A stretch of DNA of 37,370 nucleotides, from NCBI GenBank assembly GCA_018814045.1, contig JAHJAR010000024.1, positions 1-37,370 of the forward strand. The letters are read 5' to 3'. The DNA is from Planctomycetota bacterium (lineage in GTDB: Bacteria > Planctomycetota > Phycisphaerae > UBA1845 > Fen-1342). Both the position numbers and the translations under genes were made by a program. The notes below the pieces were generated by a model. It worked only from the letters and a program-made list of their open reading frames with translations, made no database searches and was not told where the DNA came from. Below, one piece after another: positions 25,552-34,044 of the stretch (the first letter of the stretch is position 1; the number at the start of each line of letters is the position of its first letter).

Positions 25552-26220
25552 GTGGCGGCATCGCGTTTGATATTCCTGGGCCCGCCCGGGACGGGGAAGG
25601 GCACGCAGGCCCAGCGCCTGGCCCAGCGTTTCGGGCTCGCGGCGCTCTCCAGCGGCGATGTTCTGCGAAAGGAGATCCGTGCGGGGAGCGAGATCGGACG
25701 GCAGGCGGCCGAGTTCGTGCAGGCCGGAACGCTGGTTCCGGACGATGTGATCACGGGGGTGATGCTGGCGGCCGTCGACAAGCTGACGCCCGGGACCGGC
25801 TTCATCCTGGATGGTTTTCCACGCACCGTGCCCCAGGCCGAAGAGCTCGGAAAGGGCTTGGTTGCGCGGCAACTGGAGGTCCAGGTCGTCGTCGATTTCC
25901 AGCTCGACGACCAGGAGATCATCAAGCGAATTGTCAGCCGCCGCGTTTGCAACAAATGCGGAGCAACTTATAATACTCTCTTTCTGCCGCCGAGAACGGC
26001 AGATGTTTGTGACAAATGTGGCGGAGAGCTGATCCAGCGTGTGGACGATCGCGAGGACGTGATCGCGACGCGGCTGGAAACTTATCGCGCGCAGACCGCG
26101 CCGCTCGTGGACTACTACACGCAGCGCGGGCTGTTGTGCTCGGTTGATGCCTCGGCCGAGGCCGAGACGGTGGAAGCGGATGTGGTTCGCATTGTCGAGC
26201 CGCTGGACGCTGGCGGATGA
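25552..26220 (+). CDS. adk: Adenylate kinase with zinc-binding LID
   Basis: This 222-residue kinase converts AMP and ATP to two ADP. It has the P-loop GPPGTGKGT (10-18), SSGDVLRKEI, the AMP-binding DGFPRTVPQAE and a long LID with four cysteines (Cys133, Cys136, Cys153, Cys156). These make a CxxC-x16-CxxC zinc site as in Bacillus adenylate kinase. The GTG start at 25552 follows the secY stop by two bases. The TGA overlaps the ATG of map, so the two are probably coupled. Confidence 0.97.
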   Translation: MAASRLIFLGPPGTGKGTQAQRLAQRFGLAALSSGDVLRKEIRAGSEIGRQAAEFVQAGTLVPDDVITGVMLAAVDKLTPGTGFILDGFPRTVPQAEELGKGLVARQLEVQVVVDFQLDDQEIIKRIVSRRVCNKCGATYNTLFLPPRTADVCDKCGGELIQRVDDREDVIATRLETYRAQTAPLVDYYTQRGLLCSVDASAEAETVEADVVRIVEPLDAGG

Positions 26221-27017
26221 GTGCGACGAACTCGAGGATCGTGATAAAATCGCCGCGCGAGATCGAGCTGATGCGGGCGGCCGGGCGTTTGGTGGCCCAG
26301 GTGCTGGACGAAGCACAAGCCCTGGTGTGTCCGGGGAGGACCACCGCGGAGTTGAACGAGACGGCCGCACGCATAATCCGCGAGGCCGGTGCGACGCCGT
26401 TGTTTTTGGGTGTGCGCAATCCGCAGGCGCGTTTCCCGTTCCCGGCGGTGATATGCTCGTCGGTGAATGAGGAGGTCGTGCACGGCATACCCAGTGACCG
26501 TCCCTTGCAGGACGGGGACATCGTCAGCATCGACTGCGGTGTGCGGCTGAAGGGCTATTGTGGAGATGCCGCCCGGACGTTCTCGGTCGGGGAGCGTGTG
26601 ACGCCCGAAGCGCGACGTCTGCTCGATGTAACGCGTGAGGCCCTGGCGGTGGCCCTGCGGGAGGCCCGGCCCAACGTCCGCTGGAGCCGCGTGGCTCGCG
26701 CGATGCAGAGATGTGTCGAGGAGCAGGGCTTTGGCGTGGTGCGCGAGTTCGTCGGTCACGGCATTGGCCGCGAGATGCACGAGGAACCGAAGGTTCCCAA
26801 CTACGTCGAACGTGCACAGCGGCATTCGGATTTTGAGTTGCTGCCGGGAATGACGTTGGCGATCGAGCCGATGGTCTCGGCCGGGCGGCCGGAAGTCGAG
26901 TTCGGTGACGATTCGCACTGGCCAATGGTGACCCGGGACCGCTCGCAGGCGGCCCACTTTGAGCACACCGTGGCGGTTACTGTCGACGGTGTCGAGGTTC
27001 TGACCGACGGAAGCTAG
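26217..27017 (+). CDS. map: Methionine aminopeptidase, type I
   Basis: This 266-residue metalloenzyme removes the initiator Met from nascent proteins. All five metal ligands are visible: Asp106 (SIDCGV), Asp117 (CGDAARTF), His181 ([12 protein letters not shown]), Glu217 (LAIEPM) and Glu249 (HFEHTVAV). The [18 protein letters not shown] stretch is typical of type I. It overlaps adk by four bases. In many operons infA follows; here rpmJ comes next after 32 bases. Confidence 0.97.
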   Translation: MSATNSRIVIKSPREIELMRAAGRLVAQVLDEAQALVCPGRTTAELNETAARIIREAGATPLFLGVRNPQARFPFPAVICSSVNEEVVHGIPSDRPLQDGDIVSIDCGVRLKGYCGDAARTFSVGERVTPEARRLLDVTREALAVALREARPNVRWSRVARAMQRCVEEQGFGVVREFVGHGIGREMHEEPKVPNYVERAQRHSDFELLPGMTLAIEPMVSAGRPEVEFGDDSHWPMVTRDRSQAAHFEHTVAVTVDGVEVLTDGS

Positions 27018-27049
27018 GTCGGCCGAGCCGGACGCATGAGGATGAAGCG

Positions 27050-27163
27050 ATGAAGGTACGAAGTAGTGTCAAACGGATCTGTGAGAATTGCAAGGTAGTC
27101 AGGCGCAAGGGCGTCGTGCGCGTGATCTGTAGCAATCCACGGCACAAGCAGCGCCAGGGTTAG
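27050..27163 (+). CDS. rpmJ: 50S ribosomal protein L36, zinc-binding form
   Basis: The 37-residue product begins [17 protein letters not shown] and has the L36 zinc site Cys11, Cys14, Cys27 and His32 ([12 protein letters not shown]). This is the ribosomal form with the complete ligand set. It lies between map and rpsM as in most spc-alpha operons. The short spacer before it holds no infA. Confidence 0.95.
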   Translation: MKVRSSVKRICENCKVVRRKGVVRVICSNPRHKQRQG

Positions 27164-27183
27164 CGCGCGAGAGGGCTGCACGT

Positions 27184-27573
27184 ATGCCACGTATTGCCGG
27201 TGTAGACATTCCGAATGAGAAGCGAGTTGACGTTGCCCTGACCCGGATATACGGGATCGGCCCGTTCCGGGCGAAGGGGATCCTCGCGTCCGCGCAGATT
27301 GAGGCGAGTGTTCGCGCGGGCAAGCTGAGCGAGGATGAGGTCAGCCGCATCGCGGGCATCATCGAGAACGATTATGTGGTCGAAGGGCAGTTGCGCCGCC
27401 AGGTGCAGCAGAACATCGCCCGCTTGCGTGACATCCGCTGCTATCGCGGGCTGCGGCACATCCGCGGCCTGCCGGTTCGCGGACAACGTACGCGCACCAA
27501 CGCCCGTACCCGCAAGGGACCGAAGAAGACCGTGGCCGGCAAGAAGGGCATCAAGGAACAACATCGTGGCTAA
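27184..27573 (+). CDS. rpsM: 30S ribosomal protein S13
   Basis: This 129-residue protein starts [20 protein letters not shown], has [12 protein letters not shown] and the motif [20 protein letters not shown], then the lysine-rich end [12 protein letters not shown]. This is full-length S13, which contacts the P-site tRNA from the 30S head. It starts 20 bases after rpmJ. Confidence 0.98.
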   Translation: MPRIAGVDIPNEKRVDVALTRIYGIGPFRAKGILASAQIEASVRAGKLSEDEVSRIAGIIENDYVVEGQLRRQVQQNIARLRDIRCYRGLRHIRGLPVRGQRTRTNARTRKGPKKTVAGKKGIKEQHRG

Positions 27574-27596
27574 AAGCCGGTTTGGGAGTCTTCGTT

Positions 27597-28001
27597 TTGG
27601 CTAAGCAAGCAACCAGACGTCGCAGCAAACGCAGCGTGGCGAAGGCCATCGTCCACATCAAGGCGACCTTCAACAACACGCTCATCACGGTTACCGATAC
27701 CAACGGCGATACCCTGTGCTGGGCTTCGGCCGGCTCGGCTCCGCTGGGCGGCGGCGAGAAGAAATTCGCCGGCGCCCGCAAGGGTACCCCATTCGCGGCG
27801 CAACGGGCCGCGCAGTACGTGGCGAACGAGGCCAAGAAGTATGGCGTGGTGGAGCTCGATGTTCGCGTCAAGGGGCCGGGCTCCGGACGCGAGTCGGCCA
27901 TCACCGCCTTGCAGGCCACCGGACTTCGAATTCAGTCGATCGAGGACGTGACTCCGTTGCCGCACAACGGCTGTCGTCCCCGGAAGAAGCGGAGGGTCTA
28001 A
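27597..28001 (+). CDS. rpsK: 30S ribosomal protein S11 (TTG start)
   Basis: This 134-residue protein has [20 protein letters not shown], the block [15 protein letters not shown] and the end [17 protein letters not shown], the full S11 pattern. No ATG or GTG fits the start. The TTG at 27597 gives the usual N-terminus ([12 protein letters not shown]) and has GGGAG eight bases upstream. Another TTG at 27582 would add five residues. S11 lines the mRNA exit platform. Confidence 0.95.
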   Translation: MAKQATRRRSKRSVAKAIVHIKATFNNTLITVTDTNGDTLCWASAGSAPLGGGEKKFAGARKGTPFAAQRAAQYVANEAKKYGVVELDVRVKGPGSGRESAITALQATGLRIQSIEDVTPLPHNGCRPRKKRRV

Positions 28002-28004
28002 CGG

Positions 28005-28637
28005 ATGGGTCGTTTGCTGGGGCCGGTGTGTCGCAACTGCCGTCGCGAGGGTGTCAAGCTGATGCTCAAGGCGATTCGCTGCGAGACCGCCAAATGCCCG
28101 ATGGAAAAGGAATACCGAAACAACCCGCCTGGCATGCACATGTGGCGCCGCAGCAAGGCCTCCGCCTACGGCGTGCGGCTGCGGGAGAAGCAGAAGGTCA
28201 AGCGCTACTACGGCGTGCTCGAGAACCAGTTCCGTCGCCTGTTCTCAATGGCGGAACGTTCGCAGGACAACACCGGCGTGGCCCTGCTGCAATTGCTCGA
28301 ACGGCGGCTGGACAACGCGGTCTTCAAGGCCGGCTTGGCGAGTTCCCGCCGCACTGCGCGTCAGGCGGTTGCCCACGGGCATTTCCGCGTCAACGGTCGC
28401 CGGGTGAATCGTCCCGGCTACCTGGTGCGCAACGGGGACAGAATCGAGCTCAGCGAGCGGGAGAAATCGCACAAGTTCGTTCGAGCACAATTGGATGACG
28501 AAGCTGCCCGGCCACCGCAGAGTTGGCTCCAGGTGGACCCACAGAAAGCTACGGCCACCGTTGTGGCGCTGCCCACGCGCGATGACGTACAGATTCCCGT
28601 GGAAGAGCAGTTGATTGTCGAGTTCTGTTCCCGCTAG
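28005..28637 (+). CDS. rpsD: 30S ribosomal protein S4, zinc-binding form
   Basis: This 210-residue protein starts MGRLLGPVCRNCRREGVKLM and has four N-terminal cysteines (9, 12, 26, 31), the zinc-binding C+ form of S4. It then shows the S4 RNA-binding domain with RLDNAVFKAGLASSRRTARQ and FRVNGRRVNRPGYLVRNGD. S4 starts 30S assembly and in E. coli represses the alpha operon. It begins three bases after rpsK. Confidence 0.98.
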   Translation: MGRLLGPVCRNCRREGVKLMLKAIRCETAKCPMEKEYRNNPPGMHMWRRSKASAYGVRLREKQKVKRYYGVLENQFRRLFSMAERSQDNTGVALLQLLERRLDNAVFKAGLASSRRTARQAVAHGHFRVNGRRVNRPGYLVRNGDRIELSEREKSHKFVRAQLDDEAARPPQSWLQVDPQKATATVVALPTRDDVQIPVEEQLIVEFCSR

Positions 28638-28696
28638 CCGGATGTTGACTGGGGCCTTGAAAGCCGAGTAATCGCGATTCCGGGAGGCGATGCAAA

Positions 28697-29773
28697 ATGC
28701 GGATCAGATGGCGTGGCCTGGAACTACCGACGCGTGTCGTTCTCGATGAGTCGATCAGCACCGTTAAGTACGGGCGCTTCACCGTAGAACCTTTTGAGCG
28801 CGGCTTCGGAACCACCGTCGGCAACAGCCTGCGGCGGATCTTGCTGTCCAGTCTCGAAGGCTCGGCGGTCACCAGCGTCCGTATCGCCGGCGCCGATCAC
28901 GAGTTTTGCTCACTTCAGGGCGTGTTGGAGGATGTCACCGACATTATCCTCAACGTCAAATCGCTGGTCATCGACGTCGATGCCGACGAACCCAAGACCA
29001 TGCGAATCGCGCACCGCGGCCCCGGCGAGGTGCGGGCCGGCGATTTCGAGTGCGACGCCACCATCACCATCTTCAACCCCGATCAGCTCATCGCCACCTT
29101 GACGGACGACGTGGTTTTCTCCGCCGAGCTCACCGTCGCCCGTGGACGCGGCTATATCCCCGCCGCTGAGCATCTGGACGAGAACACGGAGATCGGCGTG
29201 ATTCCGGTCGATTCGCTGTTCTCGCCCGTGACGCGCGTACGCTATCGCACCGAGGACACCCGCGTCGGCCATAAAGTCAACTATGACCGCCTGGTGATGG
29301 AAATCTGGACCAAGGGTACCGTAAAGCCAGAAGACGCGCTGGTCGAAGCCGGCAAGATCCTCCGCAAGCACCTGAACCCCTTCGTCCAGTACCACGAGCT
29401 CGGATCCGCGGCGGCCGCCGCCGATGTCCACGTGGAGAGCGCCGCGCCGCCCGGGAACGAGGAGCTGCGCCGCAAAATCGAGCAGTCGATCAACTCACTC
29501 GATCTTTCGGTGCGGGCCAGCAACTGCCTGGAAGCGGCCAGCATCATCACCGTTGGCGACCTGGCTCGCATGAGCGAGACCGACCTGCTGCAACTCCGCA
29601 GCTTCGGAAAAACGTCGCTGATGGAAGTCAAACGCAAACTGGCGGAAATCGGCCTCGCGCTCGGGAGCGATCCGAACACCGGCGGCGGCTTGGGGAATCC
29701 CGGCTCAGGTGGCGACGATTTGCGAGCCAACCCTTCGCACGTGACGGCCGGCGCCCCGACCACGCAGATTTGA
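28697..29773 (+). CDS. rpoA: DNA-directed RNA polymerase alpha subunit
   Basis: This 358-residue protein has the dimerisation and assembly domain (FTVEPFERGFGTTVGNSLRR, then ILLSSLEGSAVTSVRI). The C-terminal DNA-binding domain is joined by a linker (LDLSVRASNCLEAASIITVG, with the Arg that corresponds to E. coli Arg265, then LRSFGKTSLMEVKRKL). A glycine-rich tail of about 35 residues follows. It lies 59 bases after rpsD with a GGGAGG ribosome binding site and is the usual penultimate gene of the alpha operon. Confidence 0.98.
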   Translation: MRIRWRGLELPTRVVLDESISTVKYGRFTVEPFERGFGTTVGNSLRRILLSSLEGSAVTSVRIAGADHEFCSLQGVLEDVTDIILNVKSLVIDVDADEPKTMRIAHRGPGEVRAGDFECDATITIFNPDQLIATLTDDVVFSAELTVARGRGYIPAAEHLDENTEIGVIPVDSLFSPVTRVRYRTEDTRVGHKVNYDRLVMEIWTKGTVKPEDALVEAGKILRKHLNPFVQYHELGSAAAAADVHVESAAPPGNEELRRKIEQSINSLDLSVRASNCLEAASIITVGDLARMSETDLLQLRSFGKTSLMEVKRKLAEIGLALGSDPNTGGGLGNPGSGGDDLRANPSHVTAGAPTTQI

Positions 29774-29783
29774 GGAAAGCGGC

Positions 29784-30458
29784 ATGCGACACAGCGTTAG
29801 AGGCAGAAAACTGAACCGCACCGCGGCTCACCGCGTGGCACTACGCCGTAACCTCGTGCAGAGCCTGATCGAGCACGGTCAGGTGCGTACCACGCTTACC
29901 AAAGCCAAGGAAGTGCGCGCTATGGCCGAGCGCCTGGTCACGCTGGCGATCAACGGCAGCTTGGCAGCGCGCCAACGTGCCATCACCCTGCTCAATGACC
30001 GCGCCATCATCGCCAAGGAAAACCAGGAAGACTACGACGGCATGAGCGATGCCAAGCGCGAGCGCGTCCTGCGAACGCGCTCCGGCCGGCGCTATCGTGC
30101 CAGCATCACGCGGCCCGGCGTCAAGTTCACCGCCGAGTCCGTCATCCACCGCCTCTTCAGTGAGATCGGACCACGCATGACACGCCGCAACCGGGCCCGC
30201 AATTGCAGCGGCGGCTACACGCGCGTGATCAAGCTGGCCGATCGCCGCGTTGGTGACGGCACTCGATTGGCCGTCCTCCAACTCGTGGGCGAGGACGACA
30301 AACCGCGCTCCAAGACGACTGACAAGACCGAACGCAAACGCCGCGCCAAGGTCAAGTACGCGGTCTACGCCGGCAAGCCTCTGACACGCCGCGGCCGACG
30401 ACGGTCGACCAAGCGCGCCGCCGGCGCTCAGCCCGCGCGATCGAAGTCCGGCGAATAG
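29784..30458 (+). CDS. rplQ: 50S ribosomal protein L17, enlarged
   Basis: The L17 core is clear: RHSVRGRKLNRTAAHRVALR, TTLTKAKEVRAMAERLVTLA and, further on, LFSEIGPRMTRRNRARNCSG and GYTRVIKLADRRVGD. The protein has 224 residues against about 120-130 in E. coli. About 40 extra residues lie in the middle (around 70-115), and a basic tail of about 60 residues ends it (KPLTRRGRRRSTKRAAGAQP). The extensions probably contact rRNA or neighbouring proteins near the tunnel exit. It starts 10 bases after rpoA and ends the superoperon. Confidence 0.95.
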   Translation: MRHSVRGRKLNRTAAHRVALRRNLVQSLIEHGQVRTTLTKAKEVRAMAERLVTLAINGSLAARQRAITLLNDRAIIAKENQEDYDGMSDAKRERVLRTRSGRRYRASITRPGVKFTAESVIHRLFSEIGPRMTRRNRARNCSGGYTRVIKLADRRVGDGTRLAVLQLVGEDDKPRSKTTDKTERKRRAKVKYAVYAGKPLTRRGRRRSTKRAAGAQPARSKSGE

Positions 30459-30496
30459 CCGCTGGTCGTGGCAGCACCCCTTTCGAGGGTCCGCGC

Positions 30497-30919
30497 ATGT
30501 CAAGTGCCGTGGCTGATTGCGTCTTCTGCAAGATAGTGGCCGGGGAGATTCCCTGCCAGCGCGTCTTCGAGAATGAGCACGTGCTGGCCTTCCTGGATAT
30601 CAACCCGCTCTCCGAAGGGCACACCGTCGTGATTCCCAAGGTCCACGCCGAACGCCTCGAGGGGCTCGACGCGTCCCAGACGGCGGAACTGGCCCGCTGC
30701 TTTGGCACTCTGGCGACCAAGTTGATGCAGGCCACGGGGGCGGGCGCATACAACGTGCTGCAAAACAACGGAGCTCTTGCGGGTCAGGTGGTGCCGCACG
30801 TGCACTTCCACCTCATCCCCCGTCGACCGGATGACGGCTTGGGCTACCGCTGGAACGCCAAACAAGCTCCGCCGGAGGAACTCGAGAACCTGCGCGCTCG
30901 GATCGAGGCTGTCTCGTAG
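30497..30919 (+). CDS. HIT family nucleotide-binding hydrolase
   Basis: This 140-residue protein has the HIT fold: CVFCKIVAGEIPCQRVFENE at the start, FLDINPLSEGHTVVIPKVH, and the histidine triad GQVVPHVHFHLIPRR at the end. Members such as HinT hydrolyse AMP-linked substrates (AMP-lysine, AMP-NH2). The exact substrate here is unknown. It begins 38 bases after rplQ and may be read from the same transcript. Confidence 0.93.
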   Translation: MSSAVADCVFCKIVAGEIPCQRVFENEHVLAFLDINPLSEGHTVVIPKVHAERLEGLDASQTAELARCFGTLATKLMQATGAGAYNVLQNNGALAGQVVPHVHFHLIPRRPDDGLGYRWNAKQAPPEELENLRARIEAVS

Positions 30920-30936
30920 CGACCTGCGACCGCTGG

Positions 30937-30964
30937 TTGCCCCGGCGTCCGAGCCGCATATAAT
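30937..30964 (+). promoter_or_regulatory. Sigma-70-type promoter of tRNA-Ala
   Basis: TTGCCC at 30937-30942 and a perfect TATAAT at 30959-30964 are 16 bases apart. The tRNA begins 11 bases after the -10 box, so transcription would start just upstream of it. The match is strong for GC-rich DNA. Confidence 0.7.
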
Positions 30965-30974
30965 GACATTCTGA

Positions 30975-31047
<73 letters not shown>

Positions 31048-31122
31048 ATAACATAAGTCACGCCGAACGCAGAACTTAGCGTACCGGCCCAGCGGAGGGC
31101 CGAGCGGCAACGGAAGCCAAAG

Positions 31123-31141
31123 ACCCGGTACTGTACTGGGT
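31123..31141. repeat. Imperfect dyad before the integrase fragment
   Basis: ACCCGGTAC (31123-31131) and GTACTGGGT (31133-31141) are 9-base arms around a single T, with one G-T mismatch. They lie between the tRNA and the integrase start codon at 31163. A shorter repeat, GGCCC/GGGCC, is at 31086-31101. Either could be an operator or part of an attachment region; no function is shown. Confidence 0.3.
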
Positions 31142-31162
31142 AGGCTCCTGGAGGTCGCTCAG

Positions 31163-31417
31163 ATGCCCACGCACACCCCCTCGTACCGATTGCACAAAGC
31201 TCGCGGCTTGGCCATTGTGACGCTCGGCGGCAAGGACCACTACCTCGGCGAGTACGGCTCGCCCGAGTTGCGCCGGCTGTACGCCGAGCTTCTCGCGCGC
31301 TGGGAAGCCAACGGGCGCTGGAGCGCCGGGCGGTCCATGTTGCCGCCGGTGAAGCCGCCGTCGTCGTACCGCGTCGGCAGGCACGCCCAGCCTTCGTGGC
31401 GCTGGCTGGCGATGTAG
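31163..31417 (+). pseudogene. Tyrosine integrase N-terminal fragment
   Basis: The frame starts with ATG after GGAGG and reads THTPSYRLHKARGLAIVTLG, then [20 protein letters not shown] and [10 protein letters not shown]. This is a planctomycete-type phage integrase N-terminal arm (pattern SYRLHK-VVTL-G-YLG-G). Similarity stops at about base 31314. From there the frame runs through antisense serine-recombinase sequence to a stop at 31415-31417, so no SAM-like or catalytic domain is present. It has lost its C-terminal nine-tenths. Confidence 0.65.
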
Positions 31418-31475
31418 GCCTCGGCGCTCTCACGTTGGGCGTCCAGCGAGTTGAACTCCTGCTCCAGGCCTGCGC
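31315..31475 (-). pseudogene. Large serine recombinase N-terminal domain fragment
   Basis: The reverse strand reads [20 protein letters not shown], then [20 protein letters not shown] and [12 protein letters not shown]. This matches the resolvase-domain region after the catalytic serine of large serine recombinases (NSLDAQRE, YDDGGFSGGNxxRPALxRLL). The catalytic Ser segment (RVS) and everything after the RPAL motif are missing. The piece begins and ends flush against the integrase and IstA fragments. It is about 54 codons of a protein that is usually over 450 residues. Confidence 0.65.
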
Positions 31476-31481
31476 CCACGC

Positions 31482-31868
31482 CAGACCGCGGAAGATTTCA
31501 TCCGGGCGTTGGAGAATGCGCTGCACCACTTCGGCGGCGTGCCGAAGACGCTTGTGCCGGACAGCCTGAAGGCCGCGGTGTTCAAGGCCGACTGGTTCGA
31601 CCCGGAACTGAACCGCAAGATCCAGGGGTTCTGCCAGCACTCCGGAACGGCCTTGTTGCCCACACTGCCACGCATGCCCAGACACAAAGGCAAATGCGAG
31701 GCCGGCGTGAAGTTCGTCCAGAACAACGGGCTCAAGGGCCGGCAGTTCGCCAGCCTGGCCGACGAGAACAGGCATCTGGACCACTGGGAAGCCACGGTGG
31801 CTGACACCCGCATCCACGGCACGACCCGCCGCCAAGCCTCCCCCGGAAATCACCCACGGACCTTTTAG
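31482..31868 (+). pseudogene. IS21 family transposase IstA, catalytic core fragment
   Basis: From base 31482 the frame reads [20 protein letters not shown], then PKTLVPDSLKAAVFKADWFD, RHKGKCEAGVKFVQNN and DTRIHGTTRRQ. These are the second Asp (codon at 31560) and Glu (codon 31698) of the DDE core of IstA and its downstream block. The first Asp, the N-terminal helix-turn-helix, the C-terminus and istB are absent. An ATG at 31509 could start a peptide of 119 residues, but it would lack the first catalytic Asp. The frame ends at 31866-31868 and overlaps the sensor kinase stop on the other strand. Confidence 0.75.
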
Positions 31869-33349
31869 TCGGCAGCCCGCCCGGCCGCAGCAAGCGGCAG
31901 CCGGAGTACGAACTCGCAGCCTCCACCAAGCTGGTTGGCGGCACTGATTGAGCCATGGTGGAGGGTTGCCACGCCCCGGGCGATGGCCAGGCCCAGGCCG
32001 GCCCCCTGTACCGCTTCTTCGCCGCGAGGAATGTGGAAGAAGCGGTCGAAGACTCGGTCGATCTCCTCGGCCGGAATGCCCGGGCCGTTGTCACGAACCG
32101 CTACCAGAACCTCATCCCCACCCACACGGACTTCGATCTCCACCGCTTCCTCGACCGGCGAGTACCGGATTGCGTTCCGGAGCAGGTTGTCGACGACGGC
32201 GCGCAGCAGCGACGGGTCCCCGGAGACGATTGCCTCCACGCCGTCCTCGCCGGGCGGGGCCAGTACGGGCACGAGGCGTACCTCTCGATGACGAGCGAGC
32301 GGCTCACACCGCTCCACAGCCTCCATGACGATCTCGTTCACCGACACCGGCTGAGTCTGTGCGAGCGGGAACCCGGCATCTGCCCGAGCCAACGTGAGCA
32401 GACTGTCGACCAGGCGCACGAGTTGTCGCAACTGGTCCTGGATACTGGCGACGAACTGATCGTACTCCTCAATCGTGCGCTCTTGCTGAAGCAGGATCTG
32501 CGCTTCCGCAAGGACGACGGACAGCGGCGTCTTCAGCTCATGTGAGGCGTCAGCGATGAACCGTTCCTGCGCTCGGAAGGCCGCCTCGAGGCGTTCCAGC
32601 ATTCCGTTGACCACCCTGGTAAGTTCGGCGGCCTCGTCGCCGCCCGGCCTGGTCCGAATGCGGCGATCCAGGTGGGCCGCCGTGTACTCACGGGCCTGTC
32701 TGGCAATCTCACCGATCGGGGCCAGCGACCGGCGGGCAAGGGCCCAGGATGCAACGGCTGCCAGGAATAACCCGGCCGGCACCAGAACAAAGAACAGGCC
32801 CCGCAACTCTGCGATGGAGTCCTCCACCGGTGCCAAGCCGGCCGCCACCTGCAGGATGAAGGGCTGCACGTCCGGTTCGTCATGGTAGAGAGTCAGTAAC
32901 CGCAGTTGCTGCGGACCGTCCACCGGCAGGCCCGTGGCCTGGCCAGCAATCGTCTCAAGTACGGGGCGGCCTGTGCTCCGCGACTCGCGAGCGGGCTCAC
33001 TCAGCGGCAGAGACACCTTCAGCAAGTTGCGGGACCGTTCGCGGATAGCGCCCCCTGCGGCGCGAATCTGGAAGTAATAGCCCGGAAAACGAAAGGGATT
33101 GAGCCGTGGCTCGGTTCGCTGTCGTCTCTCAATCGCGGTGACCTGGTCGGCCCGAACGCTGATAGCCTCGACCATCGTCTCGGCCCGGTCGACGAGCCGC
33201 TGGTCGAAGTCCTCACGGAGATAGCGTTCGCGTGCGTTCAGGATGACCAGGCAGAGCCCGGTCTGGATGATCCCGAAAACGATCAGGTATAGAAGGGCAA
33301 GGCGGAATCGGAGGGTGCGAAAGTGCTGGAGGTATCTCGAAGGCTTCAT
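31865..33349 (-). CDS. Sensor histidine kinase, CusS-like
   Basis: This 494-residue inner-membrane kinase has helix 1 at about 16-37, a periplasmic sensor of about 145 residues and helix 2 at about 184-205. A HAMP domain (LAPIGEIARQAREYTAAHLD) follows, then the phosphoacceptor His270 in DASHELKTPL, N box near 387-392 (VVDNLLRNAIRYS), G1 DNGPGIP (420-426) and G2 GAGLGLA (449-455). This layout is that of EnvZ/CusS-type kinases. The ATG at 33349 lies 11 bases after the response regulator stop, so the two form an operon. Next to efflux genes a metal signal is likely but not proven; no cysteine or histidine cluster is obvious in the sensor loop. Confidence 0.93.
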   Translation of the reverse strand: MKPSRYLQHFRTLRFRLALLYLIVFGIIQTGLCLVILNARERYLREDFDQRLVDRAETMVEAISVRADQVTAIERRQRTEPRLNPFRFPGYYFQIRAAGGAIRERSRNLLKVSLPLSEPARESRSTGRPVLETIAGQATGLPVDGPQQLRLLTLYHDEPDVQPFILQVAAGLAPVEDSIAELRGLFFVLVPAGLFLAAVASWALARRSLAPIGEIARQAREYTAAHLDRRIRTRPGGDEAAELTRVVNGMLERLEAAFRAQERFIADASHELKTPLSVVLAEAQILLQQERTIEEYDQFVASIQDQLRQLVRLVDSLLTLARADAGFPLAQTQPVSVNEIVMEAVERCEPLARHREVRLVPVLAPPGEDGVEAIVSGDPSLLRAVVDNLLRNAIRYSPVEEAVEIEVRVGGDEVLVAVRDNGPGIPAEEIDRVFDRFFHIPRGEEAVQGAGLGLAIARGVATLHHGSISAANQLGGGCEFVLRLPLAAAGRAAD

Positions 33350-33360
33350 CAGTCTGGACG

Positions 33361-34044
33361 CTATTCGTTGGGCGGATCCACACTCAGTATGTAGCCCGCG
33401 CCAATCACCGTATGGATGAGTTGCCGATCGAAGCCCTTGTCGACCCGGCGCCGCAACATCGAGACATAGACGTCGATCACGTTGCTCTCCGGCTCGAAGT
33501 TCATGTCCCACACGTGCTCGCCGATGGCGGCACGGCTGAGGACCCGATTCGGGTTCCTCAGAAAGTACTCCAGAAGCGCGAATTCCTTGGCGGTCAGCTT
33601 GATTCTCTGTCCGGCCCGTGTGGCAGTGCGCTTGAGCAGATCCAGTTCAACATCTTCGAACTTGAGATTCGACGCCTCGTGCCCCTGCCCGCGCCGCAGC
33701 AGCGCACGGAGCCGGGCGACGAGTTCGCCAAACTCAAAGGGCTTGGCCAGATAGTCGTCGGCGCCCGCATCAAGCCCGGTGACCTTGTCCTGGGTCGTGG
33801 ATAGCGCGGTGAGCATCAAGATCGGCGTGTGAATGCCGCGGCGCCGGAGATTGCGGCAGACGATCAGTCCATCCTGGTCCGGGAGCATCAGATCGAGTAC
33901 GACGGCGTCGTAGGGCTCGCCGGCGGCCATGAACTCACCATCGTGGCCGCTGTGAGCCAGGTCGACGGCGTAGCCCTGCTCGGCCAGGCCCATCTTGATC
34001 AGGGCAGCCATTTTCGGGTTGTCTTCGATCACCAGCAGCCGCAT
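33361..34044 (-). CDS. OmpR/CusR family response regulator
   Basis: This 227-residue regulator has a receiver domain (LLVIEDNPKMAALIKMGLAE; Glu7 and Asp8 pocket, phosphoacceptor Asp51, Thr79, Lys101 in YLAKPFEF). A winged-helix DNA-binding domain follows, with LTAKEFALLEYFLRNPNRVL and IDVYVSMLRRRVDKGF. The ATG at 34044 has AGGA seven bases upstream; an ATG at 34080 is in frame. The frame is open to 34722, but that part is antisense or off-frame to a recombinase fragment. It probably controls the efflux genes on the other strand, by analogy with CusR and CopR. Confidence 0.94.
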   Translation of the reverse strand: MRLLVIEDNPKMAALIKMGLAEQGYAVDLAHSGHDGEFMAAGEPYDAVVLDLMLPDQDGLIVCRNLRRRGIHTPILMLTALSTTQDKVTGLDAGADDYLAKPFEFGELVARLRALLRRGQGHEASNLKFEDVELDLLKRTATRAGQRIKLTAKEFALLEYFLRNPNRVLSRAAIGEHVWDMNFEPESNVIDVYVSMLRRRVDKGFDRQLIHTVIGAGYILSVDPPNE

